Source: Aegilops tauschii subsp. strangulata (Eukaryota > Streptophyta > Magnoliopsida > Poales > Poaceae). Taken from it: a DNA stretch of 64,000 nt. The DNA is taken from positions 248,405,135-248,469,134 of the forward strand of contig NC_053037.3 in the NCBI RefSeq assembly GCF_002575655.3. Reading direction: 5' to 3'. Numbering within the stretch: the first letter of the stretch is position 1; every line of letters starts with the position of its first letter. The position numbers were made by a program, and so were the translations under genes. Positions 23,377 to 35,200 of the stretch are shown here, piece after piece. Under the pieces are notes generated by a model. That model had not been told where the DNA came from. It worked only from the letters and a program-made list of their open reading frames with translations, and did no database searches.

Positions 23377-24927
23377 TGATAATCCCCAAGTGCAGGGAAT
23401 CATCATAGCAATTTCCAAAGGTGGAAGTGATAAGTATGGAGTGTCGAACCCACAAGAAGCTAAAGGTAAGATCAATATTCTCTCAAGTCCTATCTGCCAC
23501 TGATACGACTCTACGTGCACTGAACGTTTGCTTCCAACTAGAAACGAGAAATAAGACTACGTTGTGGGTATGAAGAGGATAACTTTGCATGATATCGGAG
23601 AGCTAAACTATAAAAGTAGGTGCTGTTATCATAAATTTAGAATATATTACTAAATATTATAAATAGCGAGTGTGGAATAATGATGGATCGGTGTGCGGAA
23701 TTGTCCTAGCCAACTGTTAACAAGACCGATAGTCGTCATTGCAATTTCATATGAGGGAGAGCCATAGGCTAACATACTTTCTCTACTTGGATCATGTGCA
23801 CTTATGATTGGAACTCTAGCAAGCATCCGCAACTACTAAAGATCATTAAGGTAAAACCCAACCATAGCATTAAAGCATCAAGTCCTCTTTATTCCCATAC
23901 ACAACAACCCCCTTACTCGGGTTTCTGTTTCAGTCACTCACCAACCCACTATACGCGAATCATGAACGTATTGCAACACCCTACAGCGGGAATCCCTCAC
24001 GCTTGCGCGACACGGAGGGCACCATAGGACAACACCAAAATAAAACATACAACTCGTACCAATCTAGATCATCAATCAACCCAAAGACAAAGGATATCTA
24101 CTCAAAACATCATAGGATGGCAACACATCATTGGATCATAATATGTGGCATAAAGCACCATGTTCAAGTAGGGATTATAGCGGGGTGCGGGAGAGTGGAC
24201 CGCGTAAAAGAGATGAGGATGGTGATGGTGATGTTGATGAAGACAATCGCTGCGGCGACGATTCCCCTCTCGATGGCACTCCGGTGCCACCAAGAGAGAG
24301 GAGGAGAGGTTCTCCCCCTTGTGCTTCCTCCTCCATGGACTCCCCCCTAGATGGGGAAAGGTTCTCCTTCTGATTCTTGGCCTTCATGGCAATGATGGCC
24401 CCTCCGGGATACTCCTCCATGGCCACCGGTGATGATGGCCCCCTCCGGCAGGGTGCCAGAGAGGGCCTAGATTGATTTCTCGTGGCTACAGAGGCTTGCG
24501 GTGGCGAAACACCCGACCTAGGTTATTTTCTGGGGGTTTCTGTATTTATAGGAATTTTTGGCGTTGGTTTCACGTCAGGGGGATCTCTGAGTCGTCCACG
24601 AGGCAGGGGCCCACGCCCAGGGGGGTGGGCGCACCCCCCACCCTCGTGGACAACCCGGGACTCTTCTGGTCCAACTCTTTTGCTCCAGGGGCTTCTTTTG
24701 GTCCATCAAAATCAACAAAAATTGGCACGTCAATTGGACTCCGTTTGGTATTCCTTTTCTATAAAACTCATAAACAAGGAAAAATAGAAAAAGGCACTGG
24801 GCTCTAGGTTAATAGGTTAGTCCCAAAAATCATATAAAATAGCATATAAATGCATATAAAATATCTAAGATGGATAATATAATAGCATGAATACTTCATA
24901 AATTATAGATACGTTGGAGACGTATCA
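23377..24927 (-). repeat. 5' LTR of nested Sabrina-like element
   Basis: 1551 bp; on the minus strand starts TGATACGTCTCC at 24927 and ends GGGGATTATCA at 23377. Confidence 0.9.
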
Positions 24928-26444
24928 ATATTATATCCTGTTTTGGATGTTTAATGGGATTTATTATACACTTTTATATTATTTTTGGGACTAACCTATT
25001 AACCGAAGGCCCAGCCCAAATTGTTGTTTTTTGCCTATTTCAGTGTTTCGAAGGAAAAGGATATCAAACGGAGTCCAAACGGAATGAAACCTTCGGGAAC
25101 GTGATTTTCGGAACAAACATGATCCAGAGGACTTGGAGTGGACGTCAAGCAATCAACGAGGAGGCCACGAGGCAGGGGGCGCACCCTCCACCCTCGTGGG
25201 CCCCTCATAGCTCTCCTGACCGACCTCTTTCGCTTATATATACTCATATACCCTGGAAACATCAGATACGGAGCCAAAACCCTATTTCCACCGCCGCAAC
25301 CTTCTGTACCCGTGAGATCCCATCTTGGGGCCTTTTCCGGCGCTCCGCCGGAGGGGGCATTGATCACGGAGGGCTTCTACATCAACACCATGGCCTCTCC
25401 GATGATGTGTGAGTAGTTTACCTCAGGCCTTCGGGTCCATAGTTATTAGCTAGATGGCTTCTTCTCTCTCTTTGGATCTCAATACAAAGTTCTCCTCGTT
25501 TCTCTTGGAGATCTATTTGATGTAACTCTTCTTTTTGCGGCGTGTTTGTCGAGATCCAATGAATTGTGGGTTTATGATCAAGATTTATCTATGAACAATA
25601 TTTGAATCTCCTCTGAATTCTTTTATGTATGATTGGTTATCTTTGCAAGTCTCTTCGAATTGTCAGTTTGGTTTGGCCTACTAGATTGATCTTTCTTGCA
25701 ATGGGAGAAATGCTTAGCTTTGGGTTCAATCTTGCGGTGCTCGATCCCAGTGACAGTAGGGGAAACGACACGTATTGTATTGTTGCCATCGAGGATAAAA
25801 AGATGGGGTTTATATCATATTGCATGAGTTTATCCCTTTACATCATGTCATCTTGCTTAAAGCGTTACTCTGTTCTTATGAACTTAATACTCTAGATGCA
25901 TGCTGGATAGCGGTCGATGTGTGGAGTAATAGTAGTAGATGCAGGCAGGAGTCGGTCTACTTGTCACGGACGTGATGCCTATATACATGATCATACCTAG
26001 ATATTCTCATAACTATGCTCAATTCTATCAATTGCTCGACAGTAATTCGTTTACCCACCGTAATACTTATGCTATCTTGAGAGAAGCCACTAGTGAAACC
26101 TATGGCCCCCGGGTCTATTCTCTATCATATTAATCTACCGTTATTTCTATCGCCGTTTATTTTGCTCTCTTTACTTTTAGTCTTTATCATAAAAATACCA
26201 AAAATATTATCTTATCATATCTATCAGATCTCACTTTTGCAAGTGGTTGTGAAGGGATTGACAACCCCTTTATCGCGTTGGTTGCAAGGTTCTTATTTGT
26301 TTGTGTAGGTGCGTGGGACTTGAGCATGGTCTCTTACTGGATTGATACCTTGGTTCTCAAAAATTGAGGGAAATACTTACGCTACTTTGCTGCATCACCC
26401 TTTCCTCTTCAAGGGAAAACCAACGCAGTGCTCAAGAGGTAGCA
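24928..26444 (+). repeat. Sabrina-like 3' LTR, right fragment
   Basis: It resumes with ATATT, the right target duplication (one mismatch to GTATT), and runs to AGAGGTAGCA at 26444. A TATA-like stretch TTATATATACTC is near 25232. The GGGACTAACCTATTAACC block near its start is shared with the LTR of the nested element. The ORFs within it have no coding support. Confidence 0.85.
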
Positions 26445-26924
26445 GTCATCTGGTCAAGCACCTCAGTAGAAAAAGCCGAAAACCGACTGTCATGATGATG
26501 CGAGAGCTGGTCAACCACTCGATGACTTACCGGAATCTGTCGCGATTCCCTCCATGTCACACGAAGGACCTTTTTTCTTCAGGTCATATATGTAACGCAC
26601 CATATCGGAATAAGCCGTACGCATGCTAGGGGCTATATCGTAGTCCCCCCTATAAAACTCCTATGGCTAAGTGAAAGTGTTAACGCCCTATAGTCTGATG
26701 GCCTGGTTCGCCGCATTATCACCTCCTTCATGGACCAATACGTTGGGTCAAGAGTGATTAAATGCTTTTCCGAACACCCCCGTACTTCCTACGAGGGGGC
26801 TGAAGCCGACGACTGGAAAACTTTCAGATTATATTAAAACGGCCGCACAGGAGGAACACAAGCTTCCGAGCAAAACATAAAAATAGATTAACTATAAAAT
26901 TGTCTTTTACAATTCCCATACGCC
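26445..26924. other. Fatima-like internal sequence, right of the nested insertions
   Basis: No supported reading frame. It lies just downstream (in minus-strand sense) of the antisense gene and probably holds its 3' untranslated end. Confidence 0.5.
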
Positions 26925-27799
26925 TCACTCGAACATTATGTCTTTCGAGCATTGGCCCTCTATTAAGCGGGCGGCCTCTAAGACGTCTTCAAAATAATAC
27001 TCCGGTGCGTGACAGTCCTTGCCCTTGCGTGGACTCTTCGCTGCAACATCGATGGCCTTCATCTTCCCCCAGAATGTCTTGACACGGGCAAAGGCCATCC
27101 GTGCACCCCCAATGCACGACGACCGCTTCACAGCGTCGATACGCGGCACCGCATCAACGAGCCGCTGCACCAAGCCGAAGTAGCTATTCGGAATAGGCTC
27201 AGTCGGCCACAGCCGGATTATGACGTTCTTCATGGTCGCGCCGGATATCCTATGAAGCTCGGCCCATTGAGACATCTGTTCATTCAACAACAGAGGGCGC
27301 TTTGACGCACCAAATTGTGACCAGAAAAGCTTCTCCGTTGCATACCCCTCTCGCGCTTGGTAAAACTGCGCCGCATCGGAAGAACTCTTCGGCAAGTCTA
27401 AAAACCCATCCAGGGAACTCCACACTTGGTTAAGTTGAGCATAGTTCGGATCGCCGAACTTAGTCTGTAGCAAAAAGGGCTTACCGGCCGCAATCTCCCC
27501 AGCTTGCCGGATCTCCTCACGGGCCGCTCTGGATTCAGACCGCGCTTCTCTCGCCTCTTGCAAGGCCTTGTCAAGTTCAGCCGTTTTGGCTTCATTTTCC
27601 TTCTCAAGTAGTTCACAGCGGCTAGCAGCATTTTTTAATTCGAGCGCCATCGTGGATATCTTCTCCTCGTCTTGGCGCTGAGCGGCTTGTTCGGCTTTTA
27701 ACTCAGCTGATGCCTTTTCGGCAGCCGCATTACTAAACCGGGCCTGCTCCTTGGCCTGGGCCAGCTCCGCCCGAAGAGTTTCAACGGCGGCAGCACCAT
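26925..27799 (-). pseudogene. Antisense gene of Fatima-like element, last exon (coiled coil)
   Basis: The minus-strand frame is open from a splice acceptor (TGCAG at 27800-27804) to a stop at 26925. The first 110 residues are a long Ala/Glu/Lys/Arg-rich helix (ETLRAELAQAKEQARF, ALQEAREARSESRAAREE), a strong coiled-coil candidate. A globular part follows (LNQVWSSLDGFLDL, ATMKNVIIRLWPTEPIPNSY). The C-terminus has a basic patch and ends near KDIMFE. Such antisense proteins accompany several grass gypsy lineages; their role is unknown. Confidence 0.6.
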
Positions 27800-27890
27800 C
27801 TGCAGTAATGCATACTCCAGTATATAACTTTCAACGTCATGCTTATATCATAAAAATGTATGTGAAGGGACTGCCCCAAATACATACCTT

Positions 27891-29039
27891 GCGACTCGTC
27901 AAGACGCATATTGATTAATGCAATGTCATCCCCTGCCACATCAAGCTTCCGCTGCAGCTTGGCAATATCCGTAGTCTGGGAAGTAGCCAGGGGGAAGCAG
28001 CATGTGTTCCAGTTAATCAGGTTAGTCCTTGAATATTTCTTCTTGATCCTCCGTTCGCCTCCCATGGGAAGCCAACCCGAGTCTCAGGTGCTACAACCTA
28101 TACACAGGTGCATCTTTGCAAATAAAATATAGTTGAAAACATTACATTACAAACCTCAAAGCCTCTTAGCAGGCTCATGAAGGCTTTATTCAATCCGCCC
28201 TTCGCGGACAGAATTTTCTCAACCATCGTACCCATTAAGGTACGCTGTTCTTCCGAGACAGATGCTTTTCGCAGCATGTCCCTCAAGATATCCGGCGCCG
28301 CCCGGTCTCCGGAAGCCGCTGAAGGAGCACGACCATCCTTTAAAGGAACCAGTTCACCCGTCTCCAGAATCATCGTTGGCCGAAAGCCGGATAGTCTGGG
28401 GCCTTCATTATCGGCCCCCGAATTCTGAACGATTGGGGGTTCACCTTCGGGTACTGCCTCCTTCGTCCCCTGCACCGCTTGTTGATCAAGAATAACCCTC
28501 CGAGTTGACACTTCGGAGTCGTCCGCCTTATTGGGCGAGGAGGTCGGAGGAGGCGTCTGGCTTTCCATCATCTCTGGGAGGAGATCTCCCGAAGAAGAGG
28601 ATTGCCCAGAAAAACTCTGTGCCGGACTATAAAAAATACACAGGCACGTTACGTATCTCTTTGGTAACAGGAAAGAAGCGGGACGCTATCAAAGCAGCCA
28701 GGATTCACTTACGGTTTGGTTGAGGGCTTGTCCTCAAAACGGAGCTGTTCACTGGCATCGCCTTCCAGTCCTGAGCCGCTCGACGGTAGCATCTTGCCTC
28801 TTAGGAGACCGCCCCTCCCAATCTTCGGAGGCGGCCCTTTTCTTCCTGAAGAGAGAAGGGATACTGGCTTCTCTTTCGCCTTCACCTTCAGGCGAGGAAA
28901 TGTCGATTTCTCCAGACTCAGTATCTAATTTACCTTCGGAACGAAGGTCACCCTGAGTCTTCTCACTCTCCACCTTGCCCTCCCATGCCGGCGCCTGATG
29001 CGGTGCCGGTGCCAGCATCCTTGTTAACAAGGAGTTCAC
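27891..29039 (-). pseudogene. Antisense gene of Fatima-like element, middle exons
   Basis: Minus-strand frames at 28714-29039, 28154-28629 and 27891-28107 are separated by short gaps with splice signals: donors AACC|GTAAGT at about 28713, GAG|GTTTGT at about 28153 and AAG|GTATGT at about 27890; acceptors TATAG at about 28630 and GTATAG at about 28105. The peptides are polar and low-complexity (DTESGEIDISSPEGEGE, then VEKILSAKGGLNKAFMSLL). Exact exon ends are uncertain. Confidence 0.5.
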
Positions 29040-29141
29040 TGAGTCTTTGGGAAGAGGGGCCGGACACCTAATCCGTTCCGCTTTCTTTATCCAGCCCTGG
29101 AAGAAGATGGTTTGCTCAGTGTCTTACCACAGAATATCTGA

Positions 29142-30298
29142 TTATGAGGTGTTCGGCGGACGAGTACTTACTGGGGTGTCCGGATGGTTACAGTCTAGGA
29201 CAGTATCTTCGGTGGTATCCGTCCATTGTTTTCGTCTCCCGAAGAATAATTTCCACATTCCTTCGTGCGTAGTGCCGAAGAAGTGCTGAAGAGCCCGTGG
29301 CCCTTCTGGGTTAAACTCCCATAGACGGAGAGGCCGTCGCTGGCACGGCAGGGTCCGACGGACCAGCATTACCTGAATAACGTTGACAATAGTGATGTCC
29401 TTCTCAATAAGGCTTCGGATGCGACTTTGCAGAGTCCGCACTGATCCGCAGTCCAACCCCTTATTAATCCATGATGCAAGCTGAATTGGGGGGTAGATCA
29501 AAACGCAGGCGCAGCTGCCCACTTGGAGCCGCGGGGCTCGGTGACATAAAACCACTCCTGCTGCCATAAGTCAGAAGAATCTTTGAAGGATCCTTTTAGC
29601 CAGACAGCGCTGGCAAGCTTGCTCACTAAGGCGCCACCGCACTCCGCCTGCTCCCCCTCTATCATTTGCGGTTTCACATTGAAGGTCTTGAGCCACAAGC
29701 CGAAGTGTGGGGGAGTTCGGAGGAAGGCTTCGCACGTGATGATAAACGCCAAGATAAGAAGAACATAGTTCGGGGCGAGATCGTGAAAATCCAACCCGTA
29801 ATAGAACATGAGCCCCCGGACGAAGGGATTGAGGGCGAACCCTAATCCTTGGAGGAAGTGGGAAATGAACACGACCCTCTCGCCAGATCTAGGGGTAGGG
29901 ATAACCTGCCCCTCCGCAGGAAGCCGATGAAGGATTTCTCCGGTCAGATACCTTTCCGCCAAGCTTTGCGATATCCTCCTCCGTGACAGAAGAAACCACC
30001 CACCAGCTTTGACGGCTGGATCCGGACATGACTGAGGCTTACGGAGGGTGAAACCTGGGTGTTGGACCTCGAGGTAGTAAGAGTGGAGGAAGAAGCAAGC
30101 GTGGAGAGGAAGGGCAGGTCTATGTCCCTTTATAAAGGCCGAGAATATCGAACGCCTCCTCCTAGGCCTTAAAATTTGCCTATTCCTAAGGAGTTGTACC
30201 CTGCGGACGGTTGGGTTACCCACGTCCGTGTCAATAAAAGAATCCCTTAATAAGGGGACACGATCTCTGCTTGGATAAGACGTGTCAATAACAACCAC
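29142..30298 (-). pseudogene. Antisense gene of Fatima-like element, gypsy-type transposase_28 domain
   Basis: Minus-strand frame 30298 to 29498 continues in a shifted frame (29567 to 29142). It contains the plant 'putative gypsy type transposon' domain (PF04195 type): IPTPRSGERVVFISHFLQGL, PFVRGLMFYYGLDFHDLAPN, LAFIITCEAFLRTPPHFGLW. The continuation WINKGLDCGSVRTLQSRI and FNPEGPRALQHFFGTTHEGM belongs to the same protein type, so a frameshift lies near 29510. A donor CCCCA|GTAAGT lies near 29170. The gene runs against the direction of the retroelement. Function is unknown; it may be bound up with the biology of non-autonomous members. Confidence 0.65.
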
Positions 30299-30551
30299 GT
30301 TTCGGAACGTGGGGCCACAGGCGAAACAATGATCCGAAATTACGACCGGATAGATATGACGTCATCAGCAGATTGGACTCGCGGAGTACTATGTTCTCTC
30401 TACGGTTGCATGTGGTATGTGACAGGTCCGGATACAATCATCGCGTCTGGAGACTACCTTGGAGTTCGGAAAGAAGGGAACCCGCCTTGCAATGCCGAAG
30501 ACAAATCTGCGCGCCGGACTCCTCGTCATTGAAGCCAGGTTCAGGGGCTAC

Positions 30552-31033
30552 TGAGGGAGTCCTGGACTACGGGGTCCTCGGGCGTCCGGCCTGTTAGCCA
30601 TGGGCCGGACTAATGGGCTGTGAAGATACGAAGATCGATGACTGTACCCGTGTCCGGATGGGACTCTCCTTGGCGTGGAAGGCAAGCTTGGCGACCGAAT
30701 ATGAAGATTCTTTTCCTTTGTAACCGACCCTGTGTAACCCTAGATCCTCCCGGTGTCAATATAAACCGGAGGACTTAGTCCAGAAAGGACAGATACTCAT
30801 TACCATAGACATACAGGCTAGACTTCTAGGGTTTAGCCATTACGATCTCATGGTAGATCAACTCTTGCAATACTCATATTCATCAAGATCAATCAAGCAG
30901 GAAGTAGGGTATTACCTCCATAGAGAGGGCCCGAACCTGGGTAAACATCGTGTCCCTTGTCTCCTATTACCATCGACCTTAGACACACAGTTCGGGACCC
31001 CCTACCCGAGATCCGCCGGTTTTGACACCGACA
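30552..31033 (+). repeat. 3' LTR of Fatima-like element
   Basis: 482 bp, same ends as the 5' LTR. It is preceded by a short purine-rich tract ending GGTTCAGGGGCTAC and followed by the right copy of the GCCCC target duplication. Confidence 0.93.
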
Positions 31034-31038
31034 GCCCC

Positions 31039-31060
31039 GCCCCGCCAACAATGAGGCAGA
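31039..31060 (+). CDS. Host-like gene, part 2 of 3 (22 bp between transposons)
   Basis: These 22 bases follow the right GCCCC duplication of the gypsy element and precede the CACTA element. Joined in phase with part 1 (sharing a codon across the cut) they encode the RPANNEAE part of the third 38-residue repeat. They match the minisatellite units at 11285-11310 almost exactly. Confidence 0.6.
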
Positions 31061-31480
31061 CACTACTAGGAAAAGGCCTACTAGTGGCGCACCAGTTTTG
31101 CCTACTAATGGCGCACTACTGGTGCGCCACTAGTACCAGGCCACTAGTATTTTTTACTAATGGCGCACCACTCGTGCGCCATTAGTATCTGGTATACTAA
31201 TGGCGCACCAGGCAGTGCGCCATTAGTATAGGCCACGGTGCGCCATTAGTATGCCTCCCAGGGGGCCATATTTACCCATGTGCTTTGCCATACTAATGGT
31301 GCACTACGGCGTGATGCGCCATTAGTATCCTTTGGCATACTAATGGCGCACGTTGGGGTGATGCGCCATTAGTATCCTTTGGCATACTAATGGCGCACGT
31401 TGGTGTGATGCGCCATTAGTATCCTTTGGCATACTAATGGCGCACGTTGGGGTGATGCGCCATTAGTATGTATATTAGGG
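31061..31480. repeat. Outer CACTA, terminal inverted repeat and subterminal array (3' end)
   Basis: About six back-to-back pairs of ACTAATGGCGCAC and GTGCGCCATTAGT with spacers of about 6-20 bp. Some units share GCATACTAATGGCGCACGTT and GTATCCTTTG linkers, indicating recent unit amplification. Arrays of this kind bind the accessory protein in known CACTA systems. Confidence 0.85.
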
Positions 31481-31712
31481 ATTTTTTTTCTTTTCTAATA
31501 TTTGCACAGATTACAAAATATATTATTGGACAGAATATAAACAGCACCACACAGCAACAGCAGATTCATCTAATACAATAGAAGATTAGTCTCCGAATAC
31601 AATTCATCATATTAGTCTCCGAATTCAAAAGACCGAACAAAGATAGAACATTACAAGTCTCGAGACCGCGAGTAGCGAGTTTGTCTTCACATTACAAGTC
31701 GATATCGATCAT

Positions 31713-31967
31713 CTAAACTACCATCACATAGAAGAGAGCTGCGGCCATCACGATGAGCATCATCGTGATGAAACTGGTCTTCATCCGGTTCCTCCAACGC
31801 TCCCTCCTCTCTCCCGCTAGATAGCGCGCGTATCTAGATTCCGCCTCCGCCCTAGTGGTGTACCCTTTGTAACTGTTATCGCTGAAACGGTGAACCTGTC
31901 TCCGACACTCCTCCCAGTCGTCGTAGACTCCGGGAACCTTACCCTTGTACACGACATACGACGGCAT
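31713..31967 (-). CDS. RNase H1-type hybrid-binding domain protein with C-terminal membrane anchor (outer copy)
   Basis: 84 residues, complete. Residues 3-50 (YVVYKGKVPGVYDDWEECRR, then HRFSDNSYKGYTTRAEAESR) match the RNase H1 N-terminal / Cauli_VI domain, which binds RNA:DNA hybrids and double-stranded RNA. A basic stretch (RRERWRNRMK) and a hydrophobic segment (about residues 67-84, MMLIVMAAALFYVMVV) follow, predicting a tail anchor. There is no catalytic RNase H domain. It lies 246 bp beyond the end of the second gene of this element, on the same strand. The inner copy keeps the same ORF with six amino-acid differences. Confidence 0.7.
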   Translation of the reverse strand: MPSYVVYKGKVPGVYDDWEECRRQVHRFSDNSYKGYTTRAEAESRYARYLAGERRERWRNRMKTSFITMMLIVMAAALFYVMVV

Positions 31968-32212
31968 CTCTATGCACTAGCCAAACAACAGACAATACAT
32001 AAGCAATATATAAGTATGCAACAAAAGGATCGGAAGAGAAAAGCAAGAGATTAATAGCACGATTCATGGTCCTACTAATAAATAGCATCGATTACATCTA
32101 AGTTGAACGACTGTCCAAACCAAAGAGACATACAAGTTCATTAAAGTTTAATTACAACATGAGCTAATCAATGTTTCAGAACTATACATAGCATCACTAC
32201 TTTTGACTCGAC

Positions 32213-35200
32213 TCATGGGACCGGAGCGTGGATGAAGCCGCCGTTTGTCGTGATGGTCATGAAGTCGCGGGCGTTGTCAGCCTGCATTTGTAGCGTTGTG
32301 TCTATCTCACTGTTGGACGGTTGAAATTTGAGGTAGAACTGCCCCGAGGTACGAAGGACATCTTGATGGATGATTTCTGCAAACACCGACTGGATGCGAA
32401 AGAATTCTTGTCGGATGTCCGCGTCCTGGATTGCCACCAAGCTTGCGGCCCAATCTTTGAGATTATTTGGTAGCAGAAGGTGATTATGGTCCCGTACGAT
32501 CGCCCGCATGTGATGGAGGGCGTAGTAGGCATCCTTCTGACCGCCAGGCGGCTGCTTGACGCAGGGGAACGTCGTTTTGTGGGTGAACACGTGCCTGCCG
32601 TACCTACGAGCTGGCCTCTTAAAGGTGCCTCTAGATGCGGCGTAGCCGGGGAGAGCATCATCAAGAACTTTCTTGATATTTGTGTAGTCTATCTTGGAGT
32701 CACGGTCCGGGTCGAAATACGTGGCCATGGAATATTTCGGGCTTAAGAGGATGAGTGTGCAATGTGTCACTGCACAGAACACGGAATGTTAGAAAAAAAA
32801 GAACGATCAAAATCTAAGAAATCATATGTTACGGGGCGGTTAGGAGATGACTTACTCGTGAAAGGAAGGCACGAGGAAGTTATCCTTATCTGGGTTTGCC
32901 AGAATGACGCCTTCGAGGTGTGAACTCGCGACTTGCCGGTCCCCAGCGCTGCCCAAGATCTTGGCACGCATGTAGAAGGGGTCGACTATCACAATGTCCG
33001 GGGTCTTGTCTCTAATGATCCGCATCTCCATACTCAGCGAAAACAGTCGAACGAAGGTGTAGTGCAGCAGATGAAGGTTAAGCATAGCAAAGATGTCATC
33101 AAACCGCAGGACGATCGTACCCCCGACGGCGCTATCCACAAAGCCGTTGCCCTCTGACACCTTGGCCACGAAAACCGGGTATGCCACATCATTCTCTCTG
33201 AGACGCCGCTTCTCCAAAGAAAGAACACTGTCATGCAGACTCCGCATAGCACCGGTTGCAATATTTACGATTTCATATTCTTGTTACAAGATGTTCTATA
33301 GGAATAAGAAGAAATCGCAACTCCTTTGCGCTACACATAAAATTGGATTTCGAAGGTCCATTTTTTTTCAGAATCCTCTATTTTAGTTCTTCCACCCATG
33401 CAATAGAGAGGGAATGGGAAAAGAAGGGTTACAAAAATTTGTCTTCTAAAAAGGGAAATATTGAATGAATAGAGCGAGCATCGCCCTACTCGTCACATGC
33501 ACCCTCCTCGAGATATCCTTAGGTGAAGGTGGCCCATCCTGAGCACGGATCGTACTCGGTGCCGGCTGGCTCACACTTGCGCCCTTGTTAGTCTTCCGTT
33601 TCCGTCCCTTCTTCCTAATCTGCTGTAATGGGATCGAGTTCTGCTCACAGACCGCGTTCTTGAGCGTGTTGGGGCTGATAATATTTCGCACCTCAGCTAT
33701 CTGAGGCTCGGTGAAGGCGGCAGCTGGAGGCGTCTCCTGAGAACTGAACGCCAGACGACGCCTGTTGCAATTGGGTTTCTCCGCCGTACCAGCTAGATCG
33801 CGGTCGTCTTTTTCAAGGTTGGGTTCTTGAGAAGGAGGCCCGCAGAACTCGTCACCGTACCCATGTTCGGCAAAGTACTTATCGACGTTGGAAAATGTAC
33901 CGCCATTGTTGTCGTCGTCGTCCGGATCCTGTGCCATATGCATGTCCGGATCCTGTGCCATAGGGATGTCCGGCATGTCCGGTAGCGTTGCACCGTTCTT
34001 GCCATGGCTTGGCGCTGGCACGACTGGCGGTCTTGTCTGTGTGGTGGTGTCCCCCGCCCCCAAACGAATCTGGCTCTTCGGCCAAAGCAGGGGCCAGCTT
34101 ACGCAGGCGCTGAGGGTCATCACATCATCTTCGTCGGCCCCAGCGGGTCGAATCGGAGGTAACAACTCGTCACAGCCTGGCAGCACCCGAACCAGTTCAA
34201 CCCTATACAAGGTGGGTGGCATCGGATTACCGTGGAACACGCGGTTGCCCGGTTGAACGATTCTGCCCTTGGCGACATCGACCAACTCGCCGCCCACGAA
34301 GTGCAGGAGAGTGCAAGGAACATCGGCGGCGCCCTGCGAAAACATGTAGGGCGTCAGGGATGCCCAGTCAAAGGCAAGGAGATGAAGTCATCGGCCGAGA
34401 GGCTTAGTTACCGTGATGCCGTCGAGCTCGGCTAATGTCGAGGCACCGCCAACGGCGGGCGTGGAACTGACGAAGGGGCCGCTTGCTGGCGAGGTGCCGG
34501 CCGGCATACACCCGGGTGCATTAAGCTCCAATGCCCATGCCGGCGCCGGAGACACGAATACCGCCTCCGCCGGAGACACCAATGGCGCCGCCTGCGTGTT
34601 GTGCGAGTTGCTGGCCGTGAAGCTGGGAACCGGGGGAGGCCCCTGTTGGCCGCCCGCAATCCATGTCGTCAGCCCCTGAATCAAGGTAGGCACAATGGCG
34701 GTGAGCGTCGTTCCCAGTTGTTGTTGCACTTGCTCTTGGACAATCTCCGGAATCTGCGCCACTTGTGCCTTGAGTTCTTGAACCTCGCGCAACCGGCTTT
34801 CCGAGCTGGTCTTTTTCTCCTTTTGCCCACCAGCGGTATAGTATGACGACCATTTTGTGGACAAGCCTTTGCCGGCCACACGACCAGCTGACGACGGCTT
34901 ACTGAGCTTATCCTTGTTTTTCATTACGTTCAACGCCCTATTTAAAGGGGTGTCAAAAGGGGAGCTCTGAGACGACCCCGCGCTACTGCTTTCAGCCTCC
35001 TGCGGAAGGAATGTGAACCATTTAGAAATTTGGCTTCATTAATTAGAATGCAACCATATGGAGCTAATTACGCGGGGGTGTATTCCTTACCAAAACAAGC
35101 TCAAGCACCCTGGTCTTCAGATCCGTGGTAAGCTCCTTTGTTACCGGGTCCTCCTTGTACCAGGCCCTGACAAAGTTCCTGGTCTGCTTGTCACGAAATT

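Larger units (their letters stand above)
17849..24927 (-). mobile_element. Complete Sabrina-like gypsy element nested in reverse
   Basis: 7079 bp with two LTRs (17849-19391 and 23377-24927). On the minus strand it begins TGATACGTCTCCAACGTATC at 24927. Target duplication ATATT (24928-24932) versus GTATT (17844-17848), one mismatch. The primer-binding site lies at 23349-23366 and the polypurine tract at 19392-19412. By eye, the first 880 bp of the LTRs differ at about 24 positions (about 3%), less than the LTRs of the surrounding Fatima-like element, consistent with a later insertion. Confidence 0.9.
14149..26444 (+). mobile_element. Sabrina-like gypsy element, left-truncated
   Basis: An internal region without 5' LTR (14149-17799) is followed by a polypurine tract (AATTAAGCTTGGGGATGC near 17781-17798) and a 3' LTR starting TGATACGTCTCCAACG at 17800. 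The LTR is split at 17848 by a second Sabrina-like element and resumes at 24928, ending AGAGGTAGCA at 26444. The 5' LTR and leader are absent; the left edge abuts the gag of the Fatima-like element with a 22-bp direct repeat (14149-14170 and 14219-14240) that suggests a repair breakpoint. Confidence 0.8.
11399..31033 (+). mobile_element. Fatima-like Ty3/gypsy element with nested insertions
   Basis: Two 482-bp LTRs (11399-11880 and 30552-31033) bound the element, each starting TGAGGGAGTCCTGG and ending GACACCGACA. The 5-bp target duplication GCCCC is perfect (11394-11398 and 31034-31038). The inside holds a broken gag on the left and an antisense gene on the right. No pol domain is seen, so pol was either never present (non-autonomous form) or lost at the junction with the Sabrina-like insertion near 14149. 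By eye the LTRs differ at about 19 of 482 positions (about 4%). Confidence 0.92.

Noticed and set aside
24175..24426. Frames in the LTRs of the nested Sabrina-like element (also 18589-18845)
   Set aside because: They lie within LTRs and are preserved only because the two LTRs are nearly identical; no domain.
29047..29289. Plus-strand frames opposite the antisense gene
   Set aside because: They overlap better-supported minus-strand exons with splice sites and a known domain.
31061..31480. CRISPR-like array of short repeats
   Set aside because: The repeats are inverted pairs with variable spacers at transposon ends in a plant nuclear sequence; they are CACTA subterminal repeats.
33432..33473. 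matK as a functional gene
   Set aside because: Only about 14 codons are present, inside a transposon exon; it is a fragment.
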